Both the position numbers and the translations under genes were made by a program. A stretch of DNA of 64,000 bases, taken from assembly GCF_003987225.1 (NCBI RefSeq), contig NZ_PIPX01000002.1, forward strand, positions 310,001 to 374,000, written 5' to 3'. The stretch's first letter is position 1. Every line of letters starts with the position of its first letter. The notes beneath the pieces were generated by a model that saw only the letters and a list, made by a program, of their open reading frames with translations, searched no databases and had not been told where the DNA came from. The DNA comes from Pseudidiomarina homiensis (lineage in GTDB: Bacteria > Pseudomonadota > Gammaproteobacteria > Enterobacterales > Alteromonadaceae). Below are positions 28,014 through 38,383 of this stretch, piece after piece.

Positions 28014-30080
28014 ATGAGTCAAAACCCTTTATTGAGCGATTACCATTTACCGCCTTTTGCTGACATTCAACCGGAGCATATTGTACCTGCTATTGAGCAG
28101 CGTATTGCGGCGTGTAAAAGCACAATCGAGCAAGTGCTCGAGCGCGGCGACTATTCATGGCAAGGCTTAGTTGCGCCGTTGGAAGAGGTCGATGATCTGT
28201 TGGAACGGAGTTGGTCACCGGTGTCGCATTTAAATGCCGTGGTCAGCTCTGCGGAATTGCGCGAAGCCCATGACGCTTGCTTGCCTATGCTCAGTGATTA
28301 CGGCACTTATGTCGGGCAGCACGAAGGCTTATACCAAGCGTTTCAAGCACTGGCAGAGAGCGCTGAATTTGCCCAATTAAGCGAAGCGCAACGAAAAGTC
28401 GTTAGCGACACGTTGCGTGATTTTAAATTGTCAGGGGTCGCCCTTCCGCAACAGCAAAAACAACGTTACGCAGCGATTCAAACGCGTCTTTCGGATTTAG
28501 CCTCACAGTTTAGTAATAACTTGTTGGATGCGACTGATGGTTGGCACTATTTGGTGACCGATGAGCAACGCCTGCGAGGCCTCCCAGAGAGCGCTATTGC
28601 GGCCGCCGCCAGTGCCGCAGAAGAAAATGAGCAGCAAGGCTGGCGCTTTGGCTTGTCGATACCAAGTTATTTGCCAGTCATGATGTACGCCGACGACAGT
28701 GAATTGCGTAAGGTCATGTACCAAGCATTCACCACACGCGCGTCAGAGCAAGGTCCGCAGGCCGGCCAGTATGACAACACGAAAGTGATGGCTGAAACCT
28801 TAGCGCTACGACATGAACTTGCGCAATTGCTCGGCTTTAGTAACTACGCAGAGCTGAGTTTGGCAACCAAAATGGCCGAATCACCGACGCAAGTTGAAAG
28901 CTTCCTGCACGATTTAGCTGCGCGTTCGTTGCCGCAAGCGCAGCAAGATTACCAAGAAGTGGTTGAGTTTGCCGCTAAAGAACATGGTGTAACCGAGCTA
29001 GAGGCGTGGGATGTTGCGTATTTCAGCGAAAAGCTGAAGCAACAAAAATACGCTATCTCCGACGAAGAATTGCGCCCGTACTTTCCTGAGGGGCAAGTAT
29101 TGAAAGGGCTATTCAGCGTGGTTGAAAGCCTATTTGGTATGCAGGTTAACGAAGCAACGCCACCTTCTCGTTATCATGAGCATGTGCGCTACTTTGTCAT
29201 TACCGATAGTAACGGCGAACAACGTGGTAGTTTCTTCCTCGATCTCTATGCCCGCAGCGGTAAGCGTGGCGGCGCCTGGATGGCTGAATGTGCCGTACGT
29301 CGCATCACCAACAGCGCGCAGTTGCAACTGCCGGTAGCCTATCTGACCTGCAACTTTAATAAGCCGCAGGGTGACAAGCCGGCATTGTTTACCCACGACG
29401 AGGTGCTGACGTTATTTCATGAATTTGGTCATGGCTTGCATCATATGCTCACCAAAGTGGATGTCGCTGGTGTATCAGGTATCAATGGTGTGGCGTGGGA
29501 TGCGGTTGAACTGCCGTCACAGTTCCTAGAAAACTGGTGCTGGGAGCCGGAAGCGCTAGCTATTATTTCAGGGCACTATGAAACAGGTGCACCGCTACCG
29601 CAAGCAATGCTCGACCGCATGCTCGCTGCCCGTAACTTTCAGTCGGCCATGCAGATGGTTCGACAACTTGAATTTAGTCTGTTCGACTTGTTGATTCATC
29701 GCGATTACGACGCACAGCAAGGGGATCAAATTCAGGCCATTCTGGACCAAGTTCGTGAGCAAGTGGCGGTCCGCAAGCCACCTGCATACAACCGTTTCCA
29801 GCACAGTTTTGGCCACATCTTTGCCGGTGGTTATGCCGCTGGGTATTACAGTTACAAATGGGCTGAGGTGCTTTCGGCCGATGCCTTTGGTCGCTTTGAA
29901 GAAGAAGGCATTTTCAATCGTGAAGTGGGTCAAGATTTCTTACGCGCGATTTTGGAGCGCGGCGGTACCCGCGATGCGATGGATTTATTCAAAGCGTTTC
30001 GTGGTCGCGAACCTGAAGTTGAAGCTTTGCTGCGCCATTCAGGTATCGAGTCTCTCGAACAAGCTGGGGCGGCACTTTGA
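28014..30080 (+). CDS. prlC: Oligopeptidase A (M3 family)
   Basis: Cytoplasmic zinc oligopeptidase that breaks down short peptides and cleaved signal peptides. The 688-residue length is close to E. coli PrlC (680). The zinc motif is in 'LTLFHEFGHGLHHML' (HExxH), and the family signature 'GINGVAWDAVELPSQFLENW' contains the third ligand region (the Glu of 'DAVELPSQ'). The C-terminal 'AGGYAAGYYSYKWAEVLSADAF' substrate-binding Gly/Tyr loop is intact. AAGAGGAA precedes the ATG at good distance. It is a single gene. In E. coli it is followed by rsmJ; here a DUF2970 gene is convergent instead. Confidence 0.95.
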   Translation: MSQNPLLSDYHLPPFADIQPEHIVPAIEQRIAACKSTIEQVLERGDYSWQGLVAPLEEVDDLLERSWSPVSHLNAVVSSAELREAHDACLPMLSDYGTYVGQHEGLYQAFQALAESAEFAQLSEAQRKVVSDTLRDFKLSGVALPQQQKQRYAAIQTRLSDLASQFSNNLLDATDGWHYLVTDEQRLRGLPESAIAAAASAAEENEQQGWRFGLSIPSYLPVMMYADDSELRKVMYQAFTTRASEQGPQAGQYDNTKVMAETLALRHELAQLLGFSNYAELSLATKMAESPTQVESFLHDLAARSLPQAQQDYQEVVEFAAKEHGVTELEAWDVAYFSEKLKQQKYAISDEELRPYFPEGQVLKGLFSVVESLFGMQVNEATPPSRYHEHVRYFVITDSNGEQRGSFFLDLYARSGKRGGAWMAECAVRRITNSAQLQLPVAYLTCNFNKPQGDKPALFTHDEVLTLFHEFGHGLHHMLTKVDVAGVSGINGVAWDAVELPSQFLENWCWEPEALAIISGHYETGAPLPQAMLDRMLAARNFQSAMQMVRQLEFSLFDLLIHRDYDAQQGDQIQAILDQVREQVAVRKPPAYNRFQHSFGHIFAGGYAAGYYSYKWAEVLSADAFGRFEEEGIFNREVGQDFLRAILERGGTRDAMDLFKAFRGREPEVEALLRHSGIESLEQAGAAL

Positions 30081-30116
30081 GCCGCCCTTAGGTTTGGCAA
30101 ATGGGGGCTTGACGAG

Positions 30117-30311
30117 CTAAGGCAATACTAAGTTAACGACCAACAAGAGTGTCGCCACGAACAGGACAATAAAGAAGACGCCAACCGCAATAAAAATACC
30201 AGGATGGCCCTTGCTAAAATCGCGTTGCCGATTTTGTTCTGTTTGCACACCAAAAAGTGCGGCAAGCACACTCACGATGACGCTAAAGAAGTTGGGCTGG
30301 TTAGCGCTCAT
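30117..30311 (-). CDS. DUF2970 small membrane protein
   Basis: A 64-residue protein matching the DUF2970 family of small gammaproteobacterial and betaproteobacterial membrane proteins. It has the amphipathic start 'FFSVIVSVLAALFGVQ', a polar connector 'NRQRDFSKG' with the conserved (R/K)DF, and one C-terminal membrane helix (about residues 40-62). Its ATG lies two bases after the stop of the upstream small protein gene, so the two are translationally coupled. Function unknown. Confidence 0.85.
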   Translation of the reverse strand: MSANQPNFFSVIVSVLAALFGVQTEQNRQRDFSKGHPGIFIAVGVFFIVLFVATLLLVVNLVLP

Positions 30312-30313
30312 AC

Positions 30314-30670
30314 TTAGAGACTAACTTTCTTGCTGCTGCCGTATTGATTAGATTGTTGCTCGTTACTGCCAAATAGCAGCTCGAACAAATCGAGGAAGTG
30401 AAACTGGGTTGAACGACTACCACCACCGAACCAACTCGCCCAGCTTAAATCTTTTGCTGGCTGAGCGCTAACACATTGCTGCACAGCGGTTGGTTGCTCA
30501 GCGTTGTTGAGCAGTTGCTTGCATGCTTCTTCGGAAGTGGTGATTGAACCAGTGCCGTCATTACTAAACATCGCCATCGATACAAATAAGCCAGCCACCA
30601 AGAATCCCGAAACGGCTTTCTTGTGCTGTTTTGCTTTCTGTATGGTGGTTTTAGCAACGTGCATTGTCAC
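30314..30670 (-). CDS. Small single-pass membrane protein of unknown function
   Basis: I do not recognise this 118-residue protein. It has a basic N-terminus (KTTIQKAKQHKK), one membrane helix at about residues 20-37 and a periplasmic-looking tail containing two cysteines (EEACKQL, VQQCVSA) and 'WASWFGG'. The GTG at 30670 is chosen because AGGAG lies eight bases before it; the next ATG (30664) would be 14 bases away. It is coupled to the DUF2970 gene (TAA-gt-ATG). Two Cys could form a disulfide in the periplasm. Confidence 0.55.
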   Translation of the reverse strand: MTMHVAKTTIQKAKQHKKAVSGFLVAGLFVSMAMFSNDGTGSITTSEEACKQLLNNAEQPTAVQQCVSAQPAKDLSWASWFGGGSRSTQFHFLDLFELLFGSNEQQSNQYGSSKKVSL

Positions 30671-30760
30671 GTTCGACACTCCTACACAAATTGTGTGAAT
30701 TACGTACAATTTAGCAGCAAATAGGTGCTGTTGCCAAGCGCTTTAGCGCATTTTTTTCGC

Positions 30761-30788
30761 TGGCAAGCGCTCTTAGGTCTGGTACACT
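30761..30788 (+). promoter_or_regulatory. Candidate promoter for rpe-trpS-pabA
   Basis: TGGCAA and TACACT separated by 16 bp lie about 60 bp before the rpe start codon. A GCCAAGCGCT/GGCAAGCGCT near-repeat (30733 and 30762 areas) surrounds the -35 hexamer. Sequence match is moderate only. Confidence 0.35.
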
Positions 30789-30849
30789 AGTGCACTTTCT
30801 ACGCAGCTTGCGTCGCAGTTGGTTCATCTTCACAGCATCGGAGAACATT

Positions 30850-31521
30850 ATGGCAGATTTCCTTATCGCACCTTCTATTTTGTCCGCAGATTTTGCGCGG
30901 CTGGGCGAAGAAGTTGACGCGGTACTTAAAGCCGGTGCTGATATGGTGCACTTTGATGTGATGGATAATCATTTCGTGCCGAATCTAACGATTGGGCCGA
31001 TGGTATGTAAGGCGCTCCGCGACTACGGTATCAGTGCACCCATTGACGTGCACTTAATGGTCCAGCCGGTGGAGCGTATGATCGATGAGTTCGCTAACGC
31101 TGGCGCTTCGATCATTACCTTTCATCCAGAAGCAGCAACACATGTTGATCGCTGTTTGCAACAAATTCGCGACCACGGTTGTAAGGCGGGCTTAGTCTTT
31201 AACCCAGCAACGCCATTGCATTACCTTGATTATGTGATGGACAAGATCGACGTGGTGCTCTTAATGTCGGTTAATCCGGGCTTTGGCGGTCAAAAGTTTA
31301 TCCCAGCAACGCTCGATAAACTGCGTGAAGCGCGGCAGCGTATTGATGCCAGTGGCTTTGACATTCGTCTGGAAATTGACGGTGGCGTGAAAACCGATAA
31401 CATTGCCGAAATCGCGGCTGCAGGCGCTGATATGTTTGTCGCCGGCTCGGCCATTTTCAATCAAGCCGACTATGCGCAGGTGATTACCGAAATGCGCGCC
31501 GAGCTTGCCAAAGTTAATTAA
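30850..31521 (+). CDS. rpe: Ribulose-phosphate 3-epimerase
   Basis: Interconverts ribulose 5-phosphate and xylulose 5-phosphate in the pentose phosphate pathway. The 223-residue TIM-barrel protein begins '[19 protein letters not shown]', the family's conserved start. It contains the metal-binding '[17 protein letters not shown]' and 'IDVHLMV', '[15 protein letters not shown]', and the catalytic Asp in '[11 protein letters not shown]' with 'FVAGSAIF' at the phosphate site. The ATG at 30850 has GGAG upstream; upstream in-frame codons lack one. It is the first gene of rpe-trpS-pabA, the E. coli-like order with gph missing. Confidence 0.95.
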   Translation: MADFLIAPSILSADFARLGEEVDAVLKAGADMVHFDVMDNHFVPNLTIGPMVCKALRDYGISAPIDVHLMVQPVERMIDEFANAGASIITFHPEAATHVDRCLQQIRDHGCKAGLVFNPATPLHYLDYVMDKIDVVLLMSVNPGFGGQKFIPATLDKLREARQRIDASGFDIRLEIDGGVKTDNIAEIAAAGADMFVAGSAIFNQADYAQVITEMRAELAKVN

Positions 31522-31546
31522 AATAAGTGAAGTAACGGAAATTATC

Positions 31547-32554
31547 ATGAGTCAACCCATTGTATTAAGCGGCTGTCAGCCATCTGGACAACTTTCGATT
31601 GGTAACTACATTGGTGCGCTACGCCAGTGGGTACGTATGCAAGAGACTCATGACTGCCGGTTTATGCTGGTGGACTTGCATGCGATTACGGTGCGCCAAG
31701 AGCCAGAAAAGCTGCGTGAAGCAACTTTAGATGGACTTGCTCTGTACATGGCGTGTGGTTTGGATCCTGACAAGAGCACCATCTTCGTACAATCGCATGT
31801 GCCAGAGCATGCGCAATTGGCATGGGTACTGAACTGCTACACCCAAATGGGCGAGCTCAACCGTATGACGCAGTTCAAAGATAAGTCGGATCGTCATGCG
31901 CACAATATCAACGCTGGCTTGTTTACTTACCCAGCTTTGATGGCCGCAGATATTTTGTTGTACCAAGCCAACCAAGTACCAGTCGGTAACGATCAGAAGC
32001 AACATTTGGAACTCGCCCGCGACGTTGCGACGCGTTTCAATAACATCTACGGCGATGTGTTCACCATTCCTGACCCGTTCATTCCTGAAGTGGGCGCTCG
32101 GGTGATGAGTTTGCAAGATCCGCTGAAGAAAATGTCAAAGTCGGATGAGAACCCCAATAACTTTATTGGCCTGCTTGAAGAGCCAAAGAAAATTACCAAG
32201 AAGCTTAAGCGTGCGGTCACCGATTCTGACGAGCAAGCGCGCATTTACTTCGATGTTGAAGAGAAACCTGGGGTATCGAACTTGTTGTCGATTCTGTCGG
32301 CGGCCACTGGCACGCCCATCGCAGACCTCGTGCCGGCCTATGAAGATAAAATGTATGGCCATTTGAAAACCGACACTGCCGAAGCTGTCGTGGCAATGCT
32401 AGAGCCCATCCAGCAGCGTTATCACGACTATCGTAATAACATGGACTTTTTGAACGAGGTGATGGCAAAAGGCGCCGATCAAGCCAGTGCTCATGCCGCG
32501 GAAACCTTGCGAAAAGTATATGACGTAGTTGGTTTTGTTCCCCGTCCGCGCTAA
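31547..32554 (+). CDS. trpS: Tryptophan--tRNA ligase
   Basis: Charges tRNA-Trp. The 335-residue class I synthetase has the HIGH-like '[18 protein letters not shown]' near the N-terminus and the KMSKS loop in '[11 protein letters not shown]'. 'DLHAIT' and '[12 protein letters not shown]' line the tryptophan and adenylate sites. The chosen ATG matches the family's short N-terminus ([10 protein letters not shown]). It lies 25 bp after rpe and 19 bp before pabA, so the three are one unit. Confidence 0.96.
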   Translation: MSQPIVLSGCQPSGQLSIGNYIGALRQWVRMQETHDCRFMLVDLHAITVRQEPEKLREATLDGLALYMACGLDPDKSTIFVQSHVPEHAQLAWVLNCYTQMGELNRMTQFKDKSDRHAHNINAGLFTYPALMAADILLYQANQVPVGNDQKQHLELARDVATRFNNIYGDVFTIPDPFIPEVGARVMSLQDPLKKMSKSDENPNNFIGLLEEPKKITKKLKRAVTDSDEQARIYFDVEEKPGVSNLLSILSAATGTPIADLVPAYEDKMYGHLKTDTAEAVVAMLEPIQQRYHDYRNNMDFLNEVMAKGADQASAHAAETLRKVYDVVGFVPRPR

Positions 32555-32573
32555 GTAAACAACGAGTCGCAGT

Positions 32574-33161
32574 ATGCTGCTAATGATCGACAACTACGAC
32601 TCGTTTACGCACAATGTTGTGCGTTATCTACGCGAGTTGGAATGTGAAGTGATGGTCGTCCGTAACGATGCCATCACGGTCGATGACATCGCACAACTAC
32701 CACTCACTGGCATTGTCCTGTCACCTGGTCCTTGCACACCCAACGAGGCGGGGATCACCCTTGAGGTTATTCGTCGTTTCGCAGGCAAGTTGCCATTGCT
32801 TGGGGTTTGTCTTGGTCATCAAGCTATTGGCCAAGCTTTTGGTGCACAAGTTGTCCGCGCGCGTCAAATTATGCATGGCAAAACGTCATTGTTGCACCAC
32901 CATAATCAGGGCCTGATGGCTGGGCTGCCACCATCGTTTCGCGTTGCTCGCTATCATTCCTTAGTGGTGGAACCGACGTCATTACCAGAGACCTTGGTCG
33001 TTGATGCTTGGACGACCGATACGCCACATGAAATCATGGCGATGCATCACAAAACACTGCCGATTTGGGGAGTGCAATACCATCCCGAAGCGATCGAAAC
33101 CGAATTTGGTCATCAGGTTTTGCAAAATTTTGTACAATTTTGCGCCACTTCTCCGCGTTAA
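32574..33161 (+). CDS. pabA: Aminodeoxychorismate/anthranilate synthase glutamine amidotransferase subunit
   Basis: A 195-residue class I glutamine amidotransferase that supplies ammonia to the PabB (or TrpE) synthase for folate (or tryptophan). The triad is visible: Cys in 'GVCLGHQAIGQ', and His and Glu in 'VQYHPEAIETEFG'. The start 'MLLMIDNYDSFTHNVVRYL' is canonical. Its place directly before argD/astC matches enteric pabA-argD, favouring PabA over TrpG, but many bacteria use one dual-purpose subunit. Without seeing whether a trpG exists elsewhere, this cannot be settled. Confidence 0.92.
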   Translation: MLLMIDNYDSFTHNVVRYLRELECEVMVVRNDAITVDDIAQLPLTGIVLSPGPCTPNEAGITLEVIRRFAGKLPLLGVCLGHQAIGQAFGAQVVRARQIMHGKTSLLHHHNQGLMAGLPPSFRVARYHSLVVEPTSLPETLVVDAWTTDTPHEIMAMHHKTLPIWGVQYHPEAIETEFGHQVLQNFVQFCATSPR

Positions 33162-33183
33162 CTATTCAGTAATTCTCACACCT

Positions 33184-33201
33184 TATGCATAGTTATGCAT
33201 C
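33184..33201. promoter_or_regulatory. Candidate ArgR box upstream of astC/argD
   Basis: The symmetric core TGCATAGTTATGCA differs from the ArgR consensus TGAAT-N4-ATTCA by one mirrored change in each half. A poorer half-match (AATTCTCA) lies about 23 bp upstream. It is 131 bp before the astC/argD start, well upstream of an extended -10 (TGC-CATAAT, 33278-33286), a position that would suit activation rather than simple repression. Confidence 0.35.
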
Positions 33202-33322
33202 ATCTGCGCAAGCTTAACGCAACAAGCTGAAACGCCTGTTTTTTCTGCTCTTCAGCCACGACAATTGGGTAAATTTCTGCCATAATACGGCCACTCAAAT
33301 CCCCGTATATGAATCCGAATGA

Positions 33323-34546
<1,224 letters not shown>

Positions 34547-34561
34547 GACGACGGAGCCCTT

Positions 34562-35581
34562 ATGTTAGTGGTACGTCCGATCACGCCGCAGGATTATGCG
34601 GCACTCTATACGTGTGCAGTGGAGTCAGGTTATGGCTTCACTTCATTACCGGTAGATGAAGGCTTATTGAAGCGTCGCATTGCTCGAGCACAAGAGGCTT
34701 TTGCGCGTGACCATGTGAGTGAGCCTGGCGAAGAAGGCTACCTTTTCGTCATGGAAGACACCGAAACAGGCGAAGTAGTGGGTTGCAGTGGCATTGAAGC
34801 CGCGGTGGGTTTAACTGAAGCGTTTTATCACTACCGCCTCGGTAAAGTCGTTCACCACTCGAAAAGCCTCGACGTCTACAACGCGTTAGAAACACTCACG
34901 CTGTGCAACGATTACACCGGTGTCAGTGAGTTGTGCACACTATTTTTGCGGGAGCCTTTCCGGAAAAATCAAAACGGTCGTGTGCTGTCGCGGTTCCGCA
35001 TGTTGTTTATGGCGGAATTTCGTGAGCGTTTTAGCCAGTTTGCGATTGCTGAAATGCGCGGTGTTTCGAATGAAAACGGCGAATCGCCATTTTGGGGTTG
35101 GCTGGAAAAACACTTCTTCAACATGGACTTTAATCAAGCCGATTACTTAACGGGTATTGGCGAGAAGGCCTTTGTCGCTGAACTCATGCCGACTTTTCCG
35201 CTCTACGTAAAAATGCTCGAACCTGAAGCGCAAGCGGTTATTGGCAAAGTCCATGAAAATACCCGCCCGGCTTTGCGGATGCTTGAAAACGAGGGTTTCC
35301 GTTTCCGCGGTTATGTGGATATTTTTGATGCGGGACCGACCGTTGAAGTTGAAGTTGCCAATATCAAAAGTGTTCGCGAGAGTCGCCGTCTGCATGTTCG
35401 CATTGGTGAGCCGAGTGCCGATAAAGCGCAACGTTTTATTGTTTGCAATACGCGGGTGAGTGATTTCCGTGCCGGACAAGCTGACGTCGAAATTCAAGGT
35501 GATTATTTACTCATTAGTCCTGCTGCAGCGCAAGCCTTGCGCCTAGCCGAGGGCGATGCAACGCGTTGCGTTGCACTCTAG
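34562..35581 (+). CDS. astA: Arginine N-succinyltransferase
   Basis: First enzyme of the AST pathway: moves a succinyl group from succinyl-CoA to arginine. The 339-residue protein begins 'MLVVRPITPQDYAALYTCA' and contains 'GCSGIEAAVGLTEAFYHYRLG' and 'LFLREPFRKNQNGRVLSRFRMLFMAEF', the hallmark AstA region. 'FIVCNTRVSDFRA' near the C-terminus is also typical. It is 15 bp after astC and 30 bp before astD. GGAG precedes the ATG. Together these convert arginine toward glutamate, ammonia and succinate. Confidence 0.95.
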   Translation: MLVVRPITPQDYAALYTCAVESGYGFTSLPVDEGLLKRRIARAQEAFARDHVSEPGEEGYLFVMEDTETGEVVGCSGIEAAVGLTEAFYHYRLGKVVHHSKSLDVYNALETLTLCNDYTGVSELCTLFLREPFRKNQNGRVLSRFRMLFMAEFRERFSQFAIAEMRGVSNENGESPFWGWLEKHFFNMDFNQADYLTGIGEKAFVAELMPTFPLYVKMLEPEAQAVIGKVHENTRPALRMLENEGFRFRGYVDIFDAGPTVEVEVANIKSVRESRRLHVRIGEPSADKAQRFIVCNTRVSDFRAGQADVEIQGDYLLISPAAAQALRLAEGDATRCVAL

Positions 35582-35611
35582 CTTTGTTGCTTGAAAAACA
35601 AGGAGCTTAAG

Positions 35612-37096
35612 ATGTCTGAACAGAATTTATATATCGGTGGCCAGTGGGTCACTGGTGAAGGTGATGAATTTAAATCGATAAACCCAGCGCGTGACGAAGT
35701 GGTATGGCAAGGTCGTTGTGCCACAGAGGCACAGGTCGAAGCGGCGATTCTTGCGGCACGAGAAGCGTTCGTCGATTGGGCGGAGCGTGAGTTTGATGAG
35801 CGCCTTGCGATCTGCAAGAAGTTTGCCGAATTACTCGAAGAAAACAAGCAAGAGTTTGCCCAGATTATTGCTGAAGAAACCGGCAAGCCAGTGTGGGAAA
35901 CGCTCACTGAAGTTGGCGCAATGATTGGTAAAGTCGCTATTTCTGAGCGCGCGTATCACGAGCGCACCGGTACCGTTGAAAACCCTATGCCTGCGGGTAA
36001 GGCGTTTATTCGCCACAAACCACATGGTGTGGTGGCCGTTTATGGACCCTATAACTTCCCAGGACACTTACCTAACGGGCACATCGTACCATCGCTGTTA
36101 GCCGGAAACACCGTTGTCTTCAAACCGAGTGAAATGACGCCAAAAGTGGCCGAATTTACCGTTAAGCTTTGGGAAAAAGCAGGTATTCCGGCCGGGGTTA
36201 TTAATCTCGTACAAGGCCTGGTGGATACCGGTAAAGCCTTGTCTGCGCATCCGCAAATCGATGGCTTGTTCTTTACCGGTTCATCGACAACCGGGCACTT
36301 GCTGCATAAACAATTTGCCGGACGCCCAGATAAAATTCTGGCGCTTGAAATGGGCGGTAACAACCCGTTGATCGTCAAGGATGTTGAAGACATTGAAGGT
36401 GCAGTGCATGACATCGTGCAATCGGCGTTCATTACTTCGGGGCAACGCTGCACCTGCGCACGACGCTTATTTATTGAACGTAGCGCAAACGGCGACGCGA
36501 TTCTTGAGCGTTTGCTTGAGGTTACCAAGCAGATTGAGGTTGGTGATTATGCCGCTGACCCGCAGCCGTTTATGGGCGCCATGATTTCCGCAAAAGCCGC
36601 GAACGACATGGTGAAAGCGCAAAATGATCTTGCCGACGCCGGTGCTAGTGTGTTGTTACGTATGCAACAAAAAGACCATAACCTTGGTTTTGTAACGCCA
36701 GGTATCTTAGATGTCACCAATGTTGAAAAAATGCCGGATATTGAGCACTTCGGACCGTTGCTGAAGGTTTATCGCTACACCGATTTTGACGCAGCAATTA
36801 AAGAAGCCAACAACACCAGCTTTGGTTTATCTGCAGGTATCTTGTGTGATGAAGAAAGCACCTACCGCTACTTTTTCAAACGCATTCGCGCAGGTATCGT
36901 TAATTGGAATAAACCTATTACCGGTGCCAGCAGTGCGGCACCATTTGGCGGTATTGGCGCAAGTGGTAACCACCGCGCTAGCGCTTACTATGCCGCCGAT
37001 TACTGTGCGTACCCAGTTGCGTCGGTTGAGGCTGAGCGGGTAACGATGCCAGAGAAGACTGCGCCTGGTCTGCACTTCGACAAGAGCGAGGGCTAA
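35612..37096 (+). CDS. astD: N-succinylglutamate 5-semialdehyde dehydrogenase
   Basis: Aldehyde dehydrogenase that oxidises succinylglutamate semialdehyde to succinylglutamate, the fourth AST step. The 494-residue protein has '[19 protein letters not shown]', which is the AstD version of the NAD-binding strand, 'FTGSSTTG', the general base Glu in '[11 protein letters not shown]', and the nucleophile in '[12 protein letters not shown]'. AAGGAG sits before the ATG at 35612; a TTG 21 bp upstream is unlikely. It is followed within 3 bp by the OsmC-like gene, so that gene is part of the operon. Confidence 0.95.
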   Translation: MSEQNLYIGGQWVTGEGDEFKSINPARDEVVWQGRCATEAQVEAAILAAREAFVDWAEREFDERLAICKKFAELLEENKQEFAQIIAEETGKPVWETLTEVGAMIGKVAISERAYHERTGTVENPMPAGKAFIRHKPHGVVAVYGPYNFPGHLPNGHIVPSLLAGNTVVFKPSEMTPKVAEFTVKLWEKAGIPAGVINLVQGLVDTGKALSAHPQIDGLFFTGSSTTGHLLHKQFAGRPDKILALEMGGNNPLIVKDVEDIEGAVHDIVQSAFITSGQRCTCARRLFIERSANGDAILERLLEVTKQIEVGDYAADPQPFMGAMISAKAANDMVKAQNDLADAGASVLLRMQQKDHNLGFVTPGILDVTNVEKMPDIEHFGPLLKVYRYTDFDAAIKEANNTSFGLSAGILCDEESTYRYFFKRIRAGIVNWNKPITGASSAAPFGGIGASGNHRASAYYAADYCAYPVASVEAERVTMPEKTAPGLHFDKSEG

Positions 37097-37099
37097 CGT

Positions 37100-37516
37100 A
37101 TGGCTGCAGCAATGCAAGCAAACGTGCAGTGGCAAAACGACCTGGTCTTTACCGCAACGACAGGTTCGGGCCAAAGCGTGCAGATGGACGGGAACAAAAC
37201 CGCAGCAGCATCACCGATGGAGTTGGTGCTTGCTGCTGCCGGCGGCTGCTCGTCCGTTGACGTGGTGAGTATTCTCGAGAAAGCCCGCCAAGACGTAACT
37301 GCGGTGCGTTGTGAAGTTAATGGCGAGCGGGCTGACGCGGTACCTGCAGTCTTTACTAAGATCCATTTGCACTTTGTGGTGACTGGGCGTGACGTTGCCG
37401 AGAAGCACGTTGAGCGCGCGGTGCAACTGTCGGCAGAAAAATACTGCTCGGTGGCGAAAATGCTCGAAGCATCGGTCACTATGACCCATAGTTTCAGCAT
37501 TGAGCAAGCTGATTAA
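37100..37516 (+). CDS. OsmC-family protein (YhfA-like)
   Basis: A 138-residue OsmC-fold protein similar to E. coli YhfA. Family cysteines are in 'AAAGGCSSVDVVSIL' and 'AEKYCSVAKML'. YhfA-type members have no assigned substrate, though OsmC relatives reduce organic hydroperoxides. It begins 3 bp after astD and ends 9 bp before rlmJ, in the same orientation, so it rides on the AST transcript. Distinct in sequence from the OsmC-like gene at 5.1 kb. Confidence 0.85.
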   Translation: MAAAMQANVQWQNDLVFTATTGSGQSVQMDGNKTAAASPMELVLAAAGGCSSVDVVSILEKARQDVTAVRCEVNGERADAVPAVFTKIHLHFVVTGRDVAEKHVERAVQLSAEKYCSVAKMLEASVTMTHSFSIEQAD

Positions 37517-37525
37517 GTTACCGCA

Positions 37526-38383
37526 ATGAATTACCGCCACAGCTATCATGCTGGTAACTTTGCTGACGTGATGAAACACGCCCTACAATGGGCGTGTTTG
37601 TCTTATTTGCAGCAAAAAGACAAGCCCTTTTGGTTGCTCGACACCCATGCTGGTCTTGGTATGTATGACCTTCTGGGAGAGCAAGCAACGAAAACTGGCG
37701 AATGGCAACAAGGTATCGCCAAAGTGCTGGCGGCAGCCAATCCACCGGCCGAAATTGTGGGTTATTTAGATGCCGTTCGGCAACTGAATCAAGGCGCCGA
37801 TTTGCGGTGGTATCCTGGTTCGCCCTACTTAGCAGCCCTGCAATTACGTCAGCAAGACATGCTGACGTTATGCGAGCTTCACCCTGCTGATGCAAAAGAA
37901 CTTAGTGAAAACGTCGCCAATGATTTCCCCCACAACGGAACCATTCATGTGGAAGCCGAGCGTAATGGTTATGCTGCACTAAAGGCGTTGACGCCACCAC
38001 CGATCAAGCGGGGTATGGTACTAATCGATCCGCCGTTCGAGCAACGTGACGAATTTGCTCAAGTGGTGCAAGCGTTGCGTGAAGGTACAAAACGTTGGGC
38101 TAATGGCAGCTACGTTGTGTGGTATCCGATCAAAGACCCAGTAGCGGTGAGTGAATTTCAACAGCAGATTGCGGACTTAACGACGGTCAGCAAAGTCTAT
38201 TGTACCGATATGCTCGTTCGTACTGCGCAAGACCCAAGCAAAATGAATGGTTGTGGCATGTTATTTGTGAACCCGCCATATGGAGTGGTGCAGCAAATGG
38301 CGACGATCATGGACTTTATTACGCCACTACTGGCGCACGACCAAGGTGCGGAGTGGCAGGGGAGCTGGCTGCTCGAAGCTTAG
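37526..38383 (+). CDS. rlmJ: 23S rRNA (adenine(2030)-N(6))-methyltransferase
   Basis: SAM-dependent enzyme that methylates A2030 of 23S rRNA. The 285-residue protein begins 'MNYRHSYHAGNFADVMKHAL', the RlmJ signature, then 'LLDTHAGLGMYDL' (SAM pocket). The catalytic motif is 'LIDPPFEQRDEF' (DPPFE), and 'NGCGMLFVNPPYG' is near the C-terminus. It is the last gene of the astC-A-D-osmC-rlmJ run. Its stop overlaps the convergent prk gene by 4 bp; arms GCTGGCTG/CAGCCAGC (38364-38396) span the junction but lack a T-tract. Confidence 0.93.
   Translation: MNYRHSYHAGNFADVMKHALQWACLSYLQQKDKPFWLLDTHAGLGMYDLLGEQATKTGEWQQGIAKVLAAANPPAEIVGYLDAVRQLNQGADLRWYPGSPYLAALQLRQQDMLTLCELHPADAKELSENVANDFPHNGTIHVEAERNGYAALKALTPPPIKRGMVLIDPPFEQRDEFAQVVQALREGTKRWANGSYVVWYPIKDPVAVSEFQQQIADLTTVSKVYCTDMLVRTAQDPSKMNGCGMLFVNPPYGVVQQMATIMDFITPLLAHDQGAEWQGSWLLEA

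Noticed and set aside
30731-30758. GCGC-TTTA-GCGC followed by a T-run as a terminator
   Set aside because: Only a four-pair stem, and no plus-strand gene lies upstream; it is more likely part of the rpe promoter region.
36049-36528. 159-codon open frame on the minus strand inside astD
   Set aside because: Mirror of a real dehydrogenase frame; composition is an antisense artefact and there is no promoter or ribosome site.
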